From assembly GCA_030247885.1 (NCBI GenBank), contig JAPDRO010000020.1, positions 248,001 to 312,000 of the forward strand: a stretch of 64,000 nucleotides of DNA. The letters run 5' to 3'. Of this stretch, positions 1-10,079 are shown piece after piece. Under the pieces are notes generated by a model. The model saw only the letters and a list, made by a program, of their open reading frames with translations. It was not told the origin of the DNA and ran no database searches. The translations under genes were made by a program, and so were the position numbers. The DNA comes from Taxawa tesnikishii (nom. ined.) (taxonomy: Eukaryota > Ascomycota > Dothideomycetes > Dothideales). The first letter of the stretch is position 1, and the number at the start of each line of letters is the position of its first letter.

Positions 1-939
1 CGCCAGTATATCGGAACAGATAACTCGCTTCGCCACCAATGATCACAAGATTGCGCTTCTGCTGTGTTGGCAGATCAGATTCGGCAATGGCGTCCAGCAA
101 TCCGTGAAGTCGGCCGTAGTACTTCGAAGCTTCCGTGTAACCAGCAGCCGTGACGATGCCGATGCGGGTGCCATTGCGCATCAGATCTAGTATTCGTGGG
201 ATAGCCGGGTTGTCATCCGCAAGGGATTGCCCGTCATCATACAAGGTCACATCTCCGTCGAAGGTTACAAGCTCCAGGGGACCACCTTTCACCAGGGACA
301 TGACCTGAGCAGTGTTGAGAACGAGCCTGATGTCGTTGAAACTGGGCGCTACGAAACGTCGCGAGCTGATATACCGTCTCTGATCCTGCCAGATGAAAGC
401 ATCCTTGAGGAGTAATGGCGTAAAGAAGATGCCGACGGAAGGCACAAGCAATTTCAGCTTGGATTGAGTATGTGTGCCGGACTTTTGATGGGCTATATGG
501 TCGTTGATGAGATCCTCCACATCACCCATAATTTGGGCGTAGCGTTCGTGTGCACTGGCTGCCATCTCGGCTATACTTGGTCTGTTGGGCTCGAAGACCG
601 CTGTAGGCTGAGACAGCAGCACAAACGGTACCGCTAGCAGACCCTTGATCCATTCTATCTGTTGTGATGTTAGCGGACAGGAGTTTGGTCCAACCTTGTG
701 TAGTCATTGCCAAACGTTGACGCAACACAGATGGAAGAGTCGCGGTAGGGCAGAGAGCAGAACTTGAACTTACCAATTGGTCACGCCTGTGAGTCTGGAG
801 GCCATTTAGTAAGCAGCTGCTTGCAAGGGATGGTAGCAAGGATGCACACCTTGAGTGCGTCTACAAAATTATCAGTTCAACCAGGGTGCATGCTGGGGGA
901 CGGTGTAAACGGACATTCGACACGATATCTTGTAGTCAT
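1..939 (-). CDS. ISN1: IMP-specific 5'-nucleotidase (partial, C-terminus off the left edge)
   Basis: Hydrolyses IMP to inosine in the purine nucleotide pathway; cytosolic HAD-superfamily enzyme. The reading runs through three introns: exons 915-939, 850-860, 774-794 and 658-1, with introns 861-914, 795-849 and 659-773. The spliced N-terminus reads MTTRYRVEYALKTHRRDQL and then IEWIKGLLAVPFVL, which matches the very conserved start of the Isn1 family, so the start at 939 is firm despite 25-, 11- and 21-nt exons. The catalytic HAD motif DGDVTLYDDG is present, followed by VRIGIVTAAGY-like motif (here TRIGIVTAAGY). Roughly half to two thirds of the protein is inside the window; the rest continues left of base 1. 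The 318-bp gap to MED17 is a divergent promoter region. Confidence 0.93.
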
Positions 940-1257
940 TGTTTAGATTTTGGTCCGATGATGAGTTGGTGAGTTCGTTGATCCAGTTGAGATGTAGGTT
1001 GCAAGCTGATGCATGGAACAGAGAGAACGAAGGATAACGGCAATGGTGAGGAGTGAGGAGCATGTGATAAGGCGGCCGTCTCCGGCCCAGGCTGACCTGC
1101 GCTAGCTAGGCACGCTAGGCTCGCCCCGCAAGGTGAAGTGAAACCTGGGACCTTCACTCCTATTGTCTATCGGAGCGCGCTAGATGTACCTTCTTAATTT
1201 CTGTCTTCGCAGGACCGATCAGCGTCACCGATGAGTTGTACCACCGGACAATAAGCA
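940..1257. promoter_or_regulatory. Divergent intergenic region ISN1 / MED17
   Basis: 318 bp between two outward-facing start codons, so it must hold both promoters and 5' leaders. I see no clear TATA box. A palindromic stretch gctagctagg sits near 1103. Confidence 0.5.
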
Positions 1258-3294
1258 ATGGCAACCATCAACGGCACTCTACCACCATCGCTACAGCCAT
1301 GGCCGCGAGACGATAACGAAGATCAGTCGCTAAAATACATCCTTGGACGGGTACAAGCGGAACGTGGACATTTTCGCAATGTTACCGAAGAGAGTCTGGA
1401 GAAAGAGATGGCGGATGGTACAACAAGCACAACAACTACGGACGAAGAAGAAGACGAAGATGAGGATAGCAAGGAGCCGGATACCAAGACCCGGCGGGAG
1501 GAACTCTGGATCGCAAGGAATGAAATGCTGCAGCAGGTCTCGTACGTGTCACAACGAGCAATCGTAGCGGACCACCATGCTCACTAGTTGCAGATCGGCG
1601 CACAATGAGGTTTTGCTCGCACTGGATTTTGTCTCCCTCCTGCTCAGCAAAGATGCTCCCAAGAACGGAGAGGCCACTATGTCGCCGGCTCTCAAGCAAC
1701 TAATTAAGCCCGGAACCCTTGGAACGGATGTTTGGCAAGGCACAAATCCCTTGCGCACGAGAAGAAGCAAACAGATGATACAATATCCAAGGGCTGGAGG
1801 ATGCAGTTCTTGCAGAACAGTGCAGACTCACTCCTCAGGGCGGCTTCCCGATTGCAAGACAACGTGAAAAGAGAGACTCAGTATTGGGAACAGGTGTTAT
1901 CGCTTAGCGAAAAGGGCTGGTCAGTCTGCCGCATGCGCGGCGAAAGACACAATTTAGGCGTTCGATATGGTTTCTCGGAAGCGTATGGAGAGTTCCGGGA
2001 ACGTGGTTTGGCCGCTCTTCGCTCCGATGATGATGGAAACATTGTTCTGGACAAAGGTTTGGGCCACGATCCAAAGGCATTGCGCGTTCATCTACAAGAA
2101 GGGTCCAGGGTCACTGGCGTCTCTAAGATACCAGCACTTGCGAACGGGTCCGAGACTACACTAGAAAGTCGGATACGGCACGCTCGAGACTCGCTGTACG
2201 AGGAGGAGCTGTTCCACGAGGTTGTTCGTGAGTCAAGGACACTTGCTTCCTACGGAGTCTTCATGGACAGCTCTACGATTCGCTTTCCAACTAGGTTGAG
2301 GTCCCTTGAGGACGACAGCATCCCGGGACAACACGTGGTTGTAGAGCTTGTGTCGCTAAACGAAGTTGACGAAGTAGAGACGGACCATGAGAGCGATAGA
2401 TACGCACAAGCGATAAGCCTGGCGTTCCGCCTTCTTCTATCACATACCCACCGGGAGCGACTGGCTCAGAGATCTCAGCTACCTGTACCCATGTCCGCTG
2501 CAAAACGTGAGGCGCCAGTCGCGCCAATCCTCCGTCCAGTCATGACAATCCTGCAACACAAGTTCGTATTGGACGTTTCCAACGCATATTTGGAACGTGT
2601 CACATCTCTCCTAACCGCCGCTTCAGTGAGATGCTCCACTAGCAGAGCCTCTTTCGAACTAGGCGCGGTCGATCGCTCAGGATCAGCCGACGCACTGGTT
2701 TCCAGCCTTGTTGCACCCTTCAGCTCGACCGCCTCGCTTTCAGTCTTCACGCCTCGGTTAAATCAAGCTCTCGAGTTCCATATCAAGATCTACACATCCA
2801 TTGCAGCACCCGTGTTTGGCAGCAGGATGACGGTTATCTCTCCGATCAGTCCTCATACGGCGGACTTCACCGAGGTGCAAGACATGGTTGACCATTTGGA
2901 CGCCTCTGTGTCAGGTGCACTGGCTCGGGATGCTGCGAGATTGTTCGCTGGGTGGACGATTAATGAGAGAGACGCTGAGATCGAGAAGCCCGAGCCACTA
3001 CGGGGCAAGACTGACAAGGTGAAGATTATCCTTCATAGTGGCCTTGGCAGATCAGAGAAAGCCGAGCAGGGTCGGCTAACACTGGACACCGGGAAGCACG
3101 ACGGCGAACAGTGGTCTAGCGGGCGGCAGACCGGTGGACATGCGTTCTGGGAGGTAATGGAAGAGCTCATGGGGGATGAGATGCGGACATCAGTATTTAC
3201 CATCATCCCTAACTACTCAATGAGACAACTCAAACCACTATATGAACAAGATTCACTTGTCTTGCATGATATCTGTTGTACCATGAAAGCATGA
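1258..3294 (+). CDS. MED17: Mediator complex subunit 17 (Med17/Srb4)
   Basis: Head-module scaffold of Mediator, essential for RNA polymerase II transcription in yeast. Exon 1 is 1258-1541, intron 1542-1593 (GTACGT donor, TTGCAG acceptor), exon 2 from 1594. The family signatures are clear: an acidic Asp/Glu run after residue ~55, AHNEVLLALDFVSLLLSK, TMSPALK, then ISKGWR, SADSLL, KRETQYWEQVLSLSEKGW and LGVRYGFSE. Between about 1729 and 1760 the frame changes: upstream is read in one frame, and from about 1740 the rest is read one base back. Total exon length is one base short of a multiple of three. Adding one base (for example in GG at 1739-1740) joins both halves. A 32-nt intron 1729-1760 also restores frame but is too short to be likely. 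About 661 residues if whole. Confidence 0.9.
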
Positions 3295-3588
3295 TGGAGC
3301 AGTACGAGCATCGAGTCTGACGACTAGCCGATATTCCGCATTAGGCTTAGCGTACCGGGTTCTAGTGCGTTTCTTTCAACTTGCCCCCATCGCCATCGTT
3401 CTCGCCGCGCGCTCACCGATGTGCCTTGCATTCCATATTACCCACCTGCCGCCTGCCACCCTCCCACACCTCTTACCCTCTGCATTATCATTATTCCGCA
3501 CCTACGGTGTTTGTCGCTGAAGGGCTTTGTCCGAAGCGCTTGCCTGATATCGTTTTGCTTTGCCTTGACTTATCCTTTACATCTAACA

Positions 3589-5230
3589 ATGACTTCCGCT
3601 CCGTGGCTTCAGCCCGCCAGCGCGACCTTGACAAAGGGTTTGTCCGGGACCAACCATCTTACCAACGCAACCTCCCGCTCACGTAGTCCAGCCTCTCCTG
3701 CGTATACGACTGTGACTGCGCGACGCACGTTGGCTCGTCCGGAAGAGCCTTCCAAGCCTGCTGCATCATCCAAAGTCACCTGGCCTCAACCTGTCCGTGA
3801 ATATGTTTCGCGAGCTTTCATGGCAGACAACACAATTGCCGGAATTGACCAGAATGCTATTTCGACAAAACTGAAAGTTGTTATTACAGACGCTGCGGAA
3901 CAGGGTCTCCTTGACACGATAGACTGGTCCACATACCCACTACCACAGCAGTTGATTCAGCAAGAATCCGCGCAGGCCGCCGCCTCGAACATGGCATATC
4001 AGACAGCGTACATGAACAATAGCGCGGTGGCACACAACGGATACCATACTTCTCCACCTTCAGGGCTGAAGCGCAAGAGTCCCGATACAGACGTGACGGA
4101 TGCTGCAGAGAGCAGCCCATTACCGCCCTGGAGACAGCCGAAGAATGGTGTTGGCCTTGCCGACCGGATGAGCTTTTCCAACAAGGCACAGGCTGATCGC
4201 GTGGAGAAGCGCCAGAAGAAAGCCCAGGAGTTCCGTGCCACCGCGGCAGCAAGTAAGTTAAGCGATCTGGAAAAGCGGCGTCAGCGCTTCGAGAACGGCA
4301 ATTCTGGACGCGCATCTCCTTTCATCTCTTCATCTCGTGACGATTCCCCTATGCCCGACGCCAATGACGGACCCGTTGTTGGGACTTGTCAGAAGCTCGA
4401 GAAGAACTACTTCCGCCTCACTGCACCACCCAAGCCAGAGACTGTGCGGCCTCTGCCTGTGTTGAAGGAGGCAACGCAAATGCTCCTGAAGAAGTGGAGG
4501 GAGGAGCACCGATACGGGTACATCTGCGATCAATTCAAGGCGGTGAGGCAGGATCTTACTGTTCAGCACATCAAGAACGACTTCACTGTTCAAGTGTATG
4601 AGGCACATGCACGCATCGCATTAGAGCAGGGCGATATGGGTGAGTATAACCAGTGCCAGACGCAGCTGCGGGCACTGTACAAACAAAAGCTGGGAGGAAG
4701 CCGGAAGAGTTCCTGGCGTATCGCATTCTCTATTTCATTTACACGTGCAACCGGAGCAGCCTCAACGACGTTTTGGCAGACCTAACCCTGGCAGACAAAC
4801 AGCATTCGGCGGTGAAACACGCACTCGACGTACGTTCGTCTCTTGCGACGGGCAACTATCACCGCTTCTTTAGGTTATACAACGATTGTCCGAACATGGG
4901 CATCTGGCTCATGGACAAGTTCGTCGATCGGGAACGACTTGCTGCATTGTCCAGCATTTGCAGATCGTAAGTCGACCAGTCCTGTTTCTACCTTGACTTA
5001 CTAACATTTGTTCCAGATATAGGCCTGACGTCAAGGTCGAGTTTCTCACCGAAGAGCTTGGCTTCGACGATGATCAGCAGTGTGCACAATTCGTCTGCGA
5101 CTATGGCGGAGAAACGCTCTTAGAGAGCAGAGACGATGGTCCACGTTTCCTCACTGCCAAGGGCATGGCGCTTTTCGAAGCAGCCAAACAAAAGGCCTTC
5201 GGCAAAGTGGACATCAAAGGCCAGATATGA
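3589..5230 (+). CDS. THP3: SAC3/GANP/THP3-family protein (LENG8/Thp3-like)
   Basis: Nuclear SAC3-family factor related to yeast Thp3 and human LENG8, which acts with a PCI partner in transcription elongation, splicing and mRNA export. The N-terminal ~240 residues are low-complexity with a Lys/Arg-rich coiled region. The conserved core follows: YFRLT, VLKEA, KKWREEHRYGYICDQFKAVR, QDLTVQHIKNDFTV, YNQCQTQLRALY, EFLAYRILYFIYTCNR and NDVLADLT. Intron 4967-5016 with TTACTAAC branch site; final exon 5017-5230. The start at 3589 follows an untranslated CT-rich leader; an open frame extends upstream to 3421 but looks like leader sequence. Near 4697 (GGAAG) the conserved core jumps frame by one missing base, breaking LYKQKLGG from KPEEFLAYR. 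Exon sum is one base short of 531 codons. Confidence 0.88.
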
Positions 5231-6241
5231 GCCGCCTCCTATACGATGGTTCTCGCGCCTGTTCCCTCTCTTATGACGTCATGTCGGCGCCTACTTTCTG
5301 TCTTGAGTTCACCACATGTGTCCGATTGACGACCAGACACGGTCTTGCATGGTTCGAGTGTCCGATCACACCAACTGTCTTTCATCGTTTCGTATTTCGT
5401 GCCGCATCTGCACAGTCAGCAAGGGTGTCTCGCGCTGTGGCCCGCATGGCAAGCATCGACGCATCATTCTCCACAATCCCTTCGCTCGTAATGGATAGAG
5501 ATGGCTCGACTTTCTGTCCTGTTACGCCCCGATGCCACGATCGGCTTGTCAGCAAAGATATCCCACATACGGTAACGCTAATCCAGCACGCATCTGAAAT
5601 CACTGACAAGTTTGGGAGCGCAAAACAGCTGAGGATGGGATGGAGGGCACAAGCGACAGAGTGCGGCTGCGAAGCTTCTTACCCCGGGGGTATCCATCCA
5701 AGTCTAGCATAGACATGGCGGCTGCCAACAGCGGGATGGCGGTGACGCAAGCACGAATGAAGGCGGGGAGATGTATCATGGCATGTGTTGCAGCAGTGGC
5801 GGTTGGTTGAGGATGCTGTGCATTTGTCGAGACTTGGCTCAGGTACCGGCTAGTTGGATCCTGAAAAGTCATTCGTTCTGCAGCCCGATATTGAACCTCA
5901 GCTCGAAATTTGCCTGTGCCCGAGAGCTGGATCTGCAAAGCCATTCAGAGACTATCGGGTGCGCTATGCAAGTAACGGCGAGGATTCCACCAGAGGCCGC
6001 ATAAGCGCTATGGCTGCCCAATGAGTCGCACGAAGTGGTGAGGAGCGGTCTGATTCGCTACCACTATCGCCGCGTACTAGGCCGGCCAGTGTCCGTCATG
6101 CTAGCTAGGGGCGCATGGCAAGTACCCGGCGCGTGGTGGAGGTAGACAACATGTCTGGGTCCTGTATACGTAAAGGCTCGTGTCCTATGCGGAGTGAATG
6201 CTGATGCTAGTTGCTCTTATCTGATCGATCCTCACATTGGC

Positions 6242-6325
6242 ACTGTTGTTGTTGTTGTTGCAGTAGTAGTAGCAGTAGTAGTTGTTGTTGTTGTAGTAGT
6301 TGTTGTTGTTGCTGGTGTTGTGGAC
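6242..6325 (+). repeat. Trinucleotide microsatellite, GTT/GTA
   Basis: About 25 consecutive GTT, GTA and GCA triplets interrupted a few times. Non-coding context. Likely length-variable between strains. Confidence 0.9.
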
Positions 6326-6532
6326 GGAGTGTTGTGGGGTGTCTGTCACGTTCTGACTGCCGAAATTGAAAACCGGGGCGTTTGAGCCATCATAGGCACT
6401 AACGGCGACCCTCGATCCTCTCTCTGCGTGCCTGCGTGGCTCGGAGGATTGCGACAGTTAGCACCCAAGGGATTGACACAAGGGATTTGACACAAGAGGA
6501 AAAGATCCGAGGCCCGGTTGCTGCTTCCGCAC

Positions 6533-6577
6533 GCCTTTACACTTTACACTTTACACTTTACACTTTACGCCTTACAC
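6533..6577 (+). repeat. Heptamer tandem repeat, CTTTACA
   Basis: About five to six copies of CTTTACA (equivalently TTTACAC), the last diverged to CTTTACG and CTTACAC. It is internal, short and not the TTAGGG fungal telomere repeat. Confidence 0.9.
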
Positions 6578-7269
6578 CCTAGACAACGTGCAGGGACCCC
6601 GTCTGCTGGAGCGCACTGCTCGCTCAGCACATCAGCTCCGTCTCCGTGTCGCAAGCTGAGTCGAGGACGGATCAACGCACGAGGCTATACTCTACATACA
6701 CTCTACACTCAGCGTAGCCTTGTCTAGTCTCATTTCCCCAATACAACGACTGCCTTCAACAAAGCCACCAACATCATCGGGAAAGACAAGCCATACACAC
6801 AATCCGGACTAACCTCTCCCAAACACTACCATCCCGGCACAACCACACACCCGGACCCCAGCGCGGCGCGGCGCAGCGCAGCAGTCCCATCCCCCAAACC
6901 CAAACTCGTTTGCAAAGGCGCCAGTGCTTCGCACAGAAACCCGACCCGGCCCTTTGCGAGACCGCCGCGCAGGGTTCACTTGCATCGAGCTCACGCCTGC
7001 TCACTCCACCGCGTTACTGCGCTGCCCAGATTCATACTTTCCTTGCCCTCTCCCGTCGCATTCCCTGCTAAGACGACTGCTGTCTGCCTCTGTCGCACCG
7101 CACTCAATCACCGTCGCACGTTCTCTATTTTAGACGTGTGCAGCACCTACTTACGGCGACGCCAAGGCTTTCGCCAACCGCGCATACACCCAAGCTGGAG
7201 TCTGGACCGAAGGAAACAAGCAACCACCGCAGCGCTGTGAAGTTGCGGTAAACGAAATCGTTGTCCACC

Positions 7270-9333
7270 ATGGTGAAGGTAGGCTGCGAATTGTTTATGC
7301 TGACAGAGGGAGACATCTCAAACAAAGCGCAAACAATACTGACAGTCTATTCCAGTTCCGGAGATCGATGAAAGGGGAGAGTCGTGACTCCACAAAGCCG
7401 CATCACATCTCGATACCGCAAAAGACGCCATTGCCATCGTGCCGCCGAAGAAGGTGAGTCGGCGTTCACCGGTCCTTCACTTTCCCCTCCAATATACCTG
7501 AGACGAAGCCCTCCCGAAGCTGACGACATACCTCGCGACACAGGTCATCAAAGCACTATACGACTACAAAGCGCCTACCGATCCTCCACATTATCTCTCC
7601 TTTTCCGCCGGCGACTTTCTGCACGTGGTAGGCCGGGAAAACGATCCGGACTGGTACGAGGCTTGCAATCCGCTTCTGGGCACGCGTGGATTGGTACCTG
7701 TCAAGTATTTCGAGGGTGTCGGGAAGACAGTACGGGACAGCCGAGGCTCGACCAACTCTGCATCTAGCACGACGCACGATAGTGGGTACGCGGAGGGGCT
7801 ACACCGAGAAATCACATGTTTTCTGGGACAACCGTGGTTAGCAACGGAAGCGCGACTCAAGAACAGCAACCTCAGAGGATGAGCAGATCGTCGGGCAAGC
7901 CGGGAGGCGCCTCCGTCTACGGCATTGTGTCGTATGACTTCAAGGCTGAGCGACCGGACGAACTGGATGCGAAAGAGGGAGAAGCCATTATTGTTATTGC
8001 GCAGTCGAATCCGGAATGGTTTGTCGCAAAACCAATAACTCGACTCGGAGGACCTGGATTGATACCTGTATCGTTCATCGAGATCAAGGACATGCACACT
8101 GGCCAGACTGTGGCGGATCCAGCAGAGGCGATCGCGAGAGCAGGTATTCCTAAGGTGGAAGAATGGAAGAAGATGGCGGCAGATTACAAGAATACAAGCA
8201 TACCGCTGGGTCAGATTGGAAGTCAAGCGCAAGAGCCTCCGAGAAATCACGACGGCTTAGCGCAGGGAATGGACCGGATGAGCCTAGGGGGCGGTCAAGC
8301 TTCGAATGGTTACGGTTATGGCCATTCTCGGACGCCCAGCAGTTACATGCAACAAACACAACAGTACCCAATCGCGCCCATTGCTGCCTCGTGCACGGAA
8401 TATCTCTTTGAAGATGATAAGTTCCACTTCATCGTAGAGGCCGAACTTGCCAACGGATCGCACTGGGTGTTGAAGCGCATTTATGAGGATTTCTACGAAC
8501 TCCAGATTAACCTTATCAAAGCATTCCCCGAGGAAGCTGGCCAAACAGGCTTGCCTCGAACGCTCCCGTTCATGCCAGGTCCTGTGCAATTCGTGACGGA
8601 TAAGATCAGCGAAGGGCGACGAGAAAACCTCGACGAGTATTTGCGGAACCTCCTTAGATTGGGCCCACACATCACGACCTGCTCTCTCGTACGCAACTTC
8701 TTCACTCCCCGCGAAGGCGATTTCGAAGTCGATGGCAACGCCGACAGCGGCAATCCGCAGGCGCGGTACTCGCAAGCCTCTCGGGACTCACACTATGCTA
8801 ACCAAGCATACCAACAACATTCGCGGCAAAGCTCACAGTACCAGGCACAACACCACCAACACCATCCCTCGTCCGGCCACCAACGGCAACAACCGAGTAT
8901 GGGCCAGAACAGCATCTCCGGCACATCGAAGAGTGGCCACTACCGCACCCCGTCACAGTATACAACACAATCGCTAGTGCCTCCTATGCAGCGTCAGACA
9001 ACGCAAACGTCCGGGACCGGATCGTCGTCGTCAGTCGCACAGGCGTTGAAGGTGAAGGTCTGGTTCGACAAGGACACGTGCGTTGTCATCCGCATGCCGC
9101 CGCGGAACCAGTTCGGCTTCGAGGACCTGTACCGCAAAATCATCGAGCGCCGACGGCTGGAATACAACAAGAAGGACGCCGACGAGAACTACGGCGATGA
9201 CGAGCGGTTGTGTTTCGAATACAGAGATGAGGCGAGTGGGGAGTACTACAGGTTAGAAGGGGATGATGACCTGGAGGTCGCGGTGGACAGGAATGAGAAG
9301 TTGACGTTGGTGGTTCGCGAGCTGGATGAGTGA
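7270..9333 (+). CDS. BEM1: Bem1/Scd2-like polarity scaffold (SH3-SH3-PX-PB1)
   Basis: Scaffold that brings Cdc42, its GEF Cdc24 and PAK kinase together at sites of polarised growth. Exons 7270-7278, 7356-7453 and 7544-9333; introns 7279-7355 and 7454-7543. Order: SH3-1 with VIKALYDYKAP and DPDWYEACN; SH3-2 with VYGIVSYDFKAERPDELDA and PEWFVAKP; PX domain with HWVLKRIYEDFYELQINLI; Gln/His/Ser-rich linker; C-terminal PB1 domain (LKVKVWFDKDTCVVIR to ELDE, acidic OPCA-type end). Two frame breaks, each one base missing: near AAAA 7420-7423 (before DAIAIVPPKK) and near GGGG 7795-7798 (in the linker between the SH3 domains). Exon sum becomes 633 codons only with both. Without correction the gene would be called as a short second-SH3/PX/PB1 protein. 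Confidence 0.92.
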
Positions 9334-10079
9334 TGGAATGGGATAGGGCACGGGCAGTGCACCGATGGACGGATGGATGGATGTGTTACGATAACGATGG
9401 ATTCTCGACGGTACCTGGATTGGAAACGCACCCACGCACCCACGCACCCACGCACCCACGCACCCACGCACCCACGCACCCACGCACCCACATACACACA
9501 CCTGTTTAGAGGATATGAAAGGGTTGGGTTACTCGGGTGGGCCAGAGAAGCAGCTTTCAAAGCTCATGAGCTAACAATACTTCGAACTCCGCTCGCCGTC
9601 TCTGTTGTGTTGCTCTTCGATTGGTTGTGTGTGAGTGCTGTATGGGGTTTGAGATGGTCTGATGGAAGTTCGGTTTGGCTGTTTTCGAATACGGAGACAG
9701 GAGAGGTTCTGCTGGCGTTTTATGACGCGTTGGCCGTGAATGTGGTTTTGGTTAGGCGAGCTTTGCAGAGCTTATAGTAGGCGTCTAGCTGTTTAGCAAG
9801 CAAGAGTGTCAACCGTTCTGTCGTGCACGACATCTCAAAACAAATCGCCGCATTGTCCTCGCCTGTCCGTTCATTCACCTGCAGGCTTCTATTGTACAAA
9901 CGGCCTCCGACGTCATCGCGCCGAAAACCACGAGCCAGAGCTTCCCCACACCACCCCAAGGTCCTGTTCCTTTGGTCCCCGGACATGTTTGTGCCCTGCT
10001 GCCCTTTCTAAGAAACACCTGACGACCTAGAATACAGCGCCATTTCAAAGGCCATACCGATCACACCAAACACGTGAAC
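9334..10079. other. Intergenic region with minisatellite
   Basis: Between BEM1-like and WD40 genes. Holds the CCCACGCA repeat and, at its right end, the leader of the WD40 gene. No supported gene. Confidence 0.5.
9427..9492 (+). repeat. Octamer minisatellite, CCCACGCA x ~8
   Basis: About eight perfect head-to-tail copies of CCCACGCA lying ~95 bp after the BEM1-like stop codon, ending in CACCCACATACACAC. The open frames through it on both strands are repeat artefacts. Confidence 0.95.

Larger units (their letters stand above)
5231..7269. other. Long intergenic region, 2.0 kb
   Basis: No reading frame here resembles a known family. It contains a GTT/GTA triplet tract and a CTTTACA heptamer tract, listed separately, and CT/CA-rich sequence from about 6700 to 7130 that looks like the leader and promoter of the BEM1-like gene. 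A 114-codon minus-strand frame (5600-5944) has a hydrophobic stretch but no other support. Confidence 0.5.

Noticed and set aside
6533-6577. Interstitial telomere-like repeat
   Set aside because: Unit is CTTTACA, not TTAGGG or its complement.
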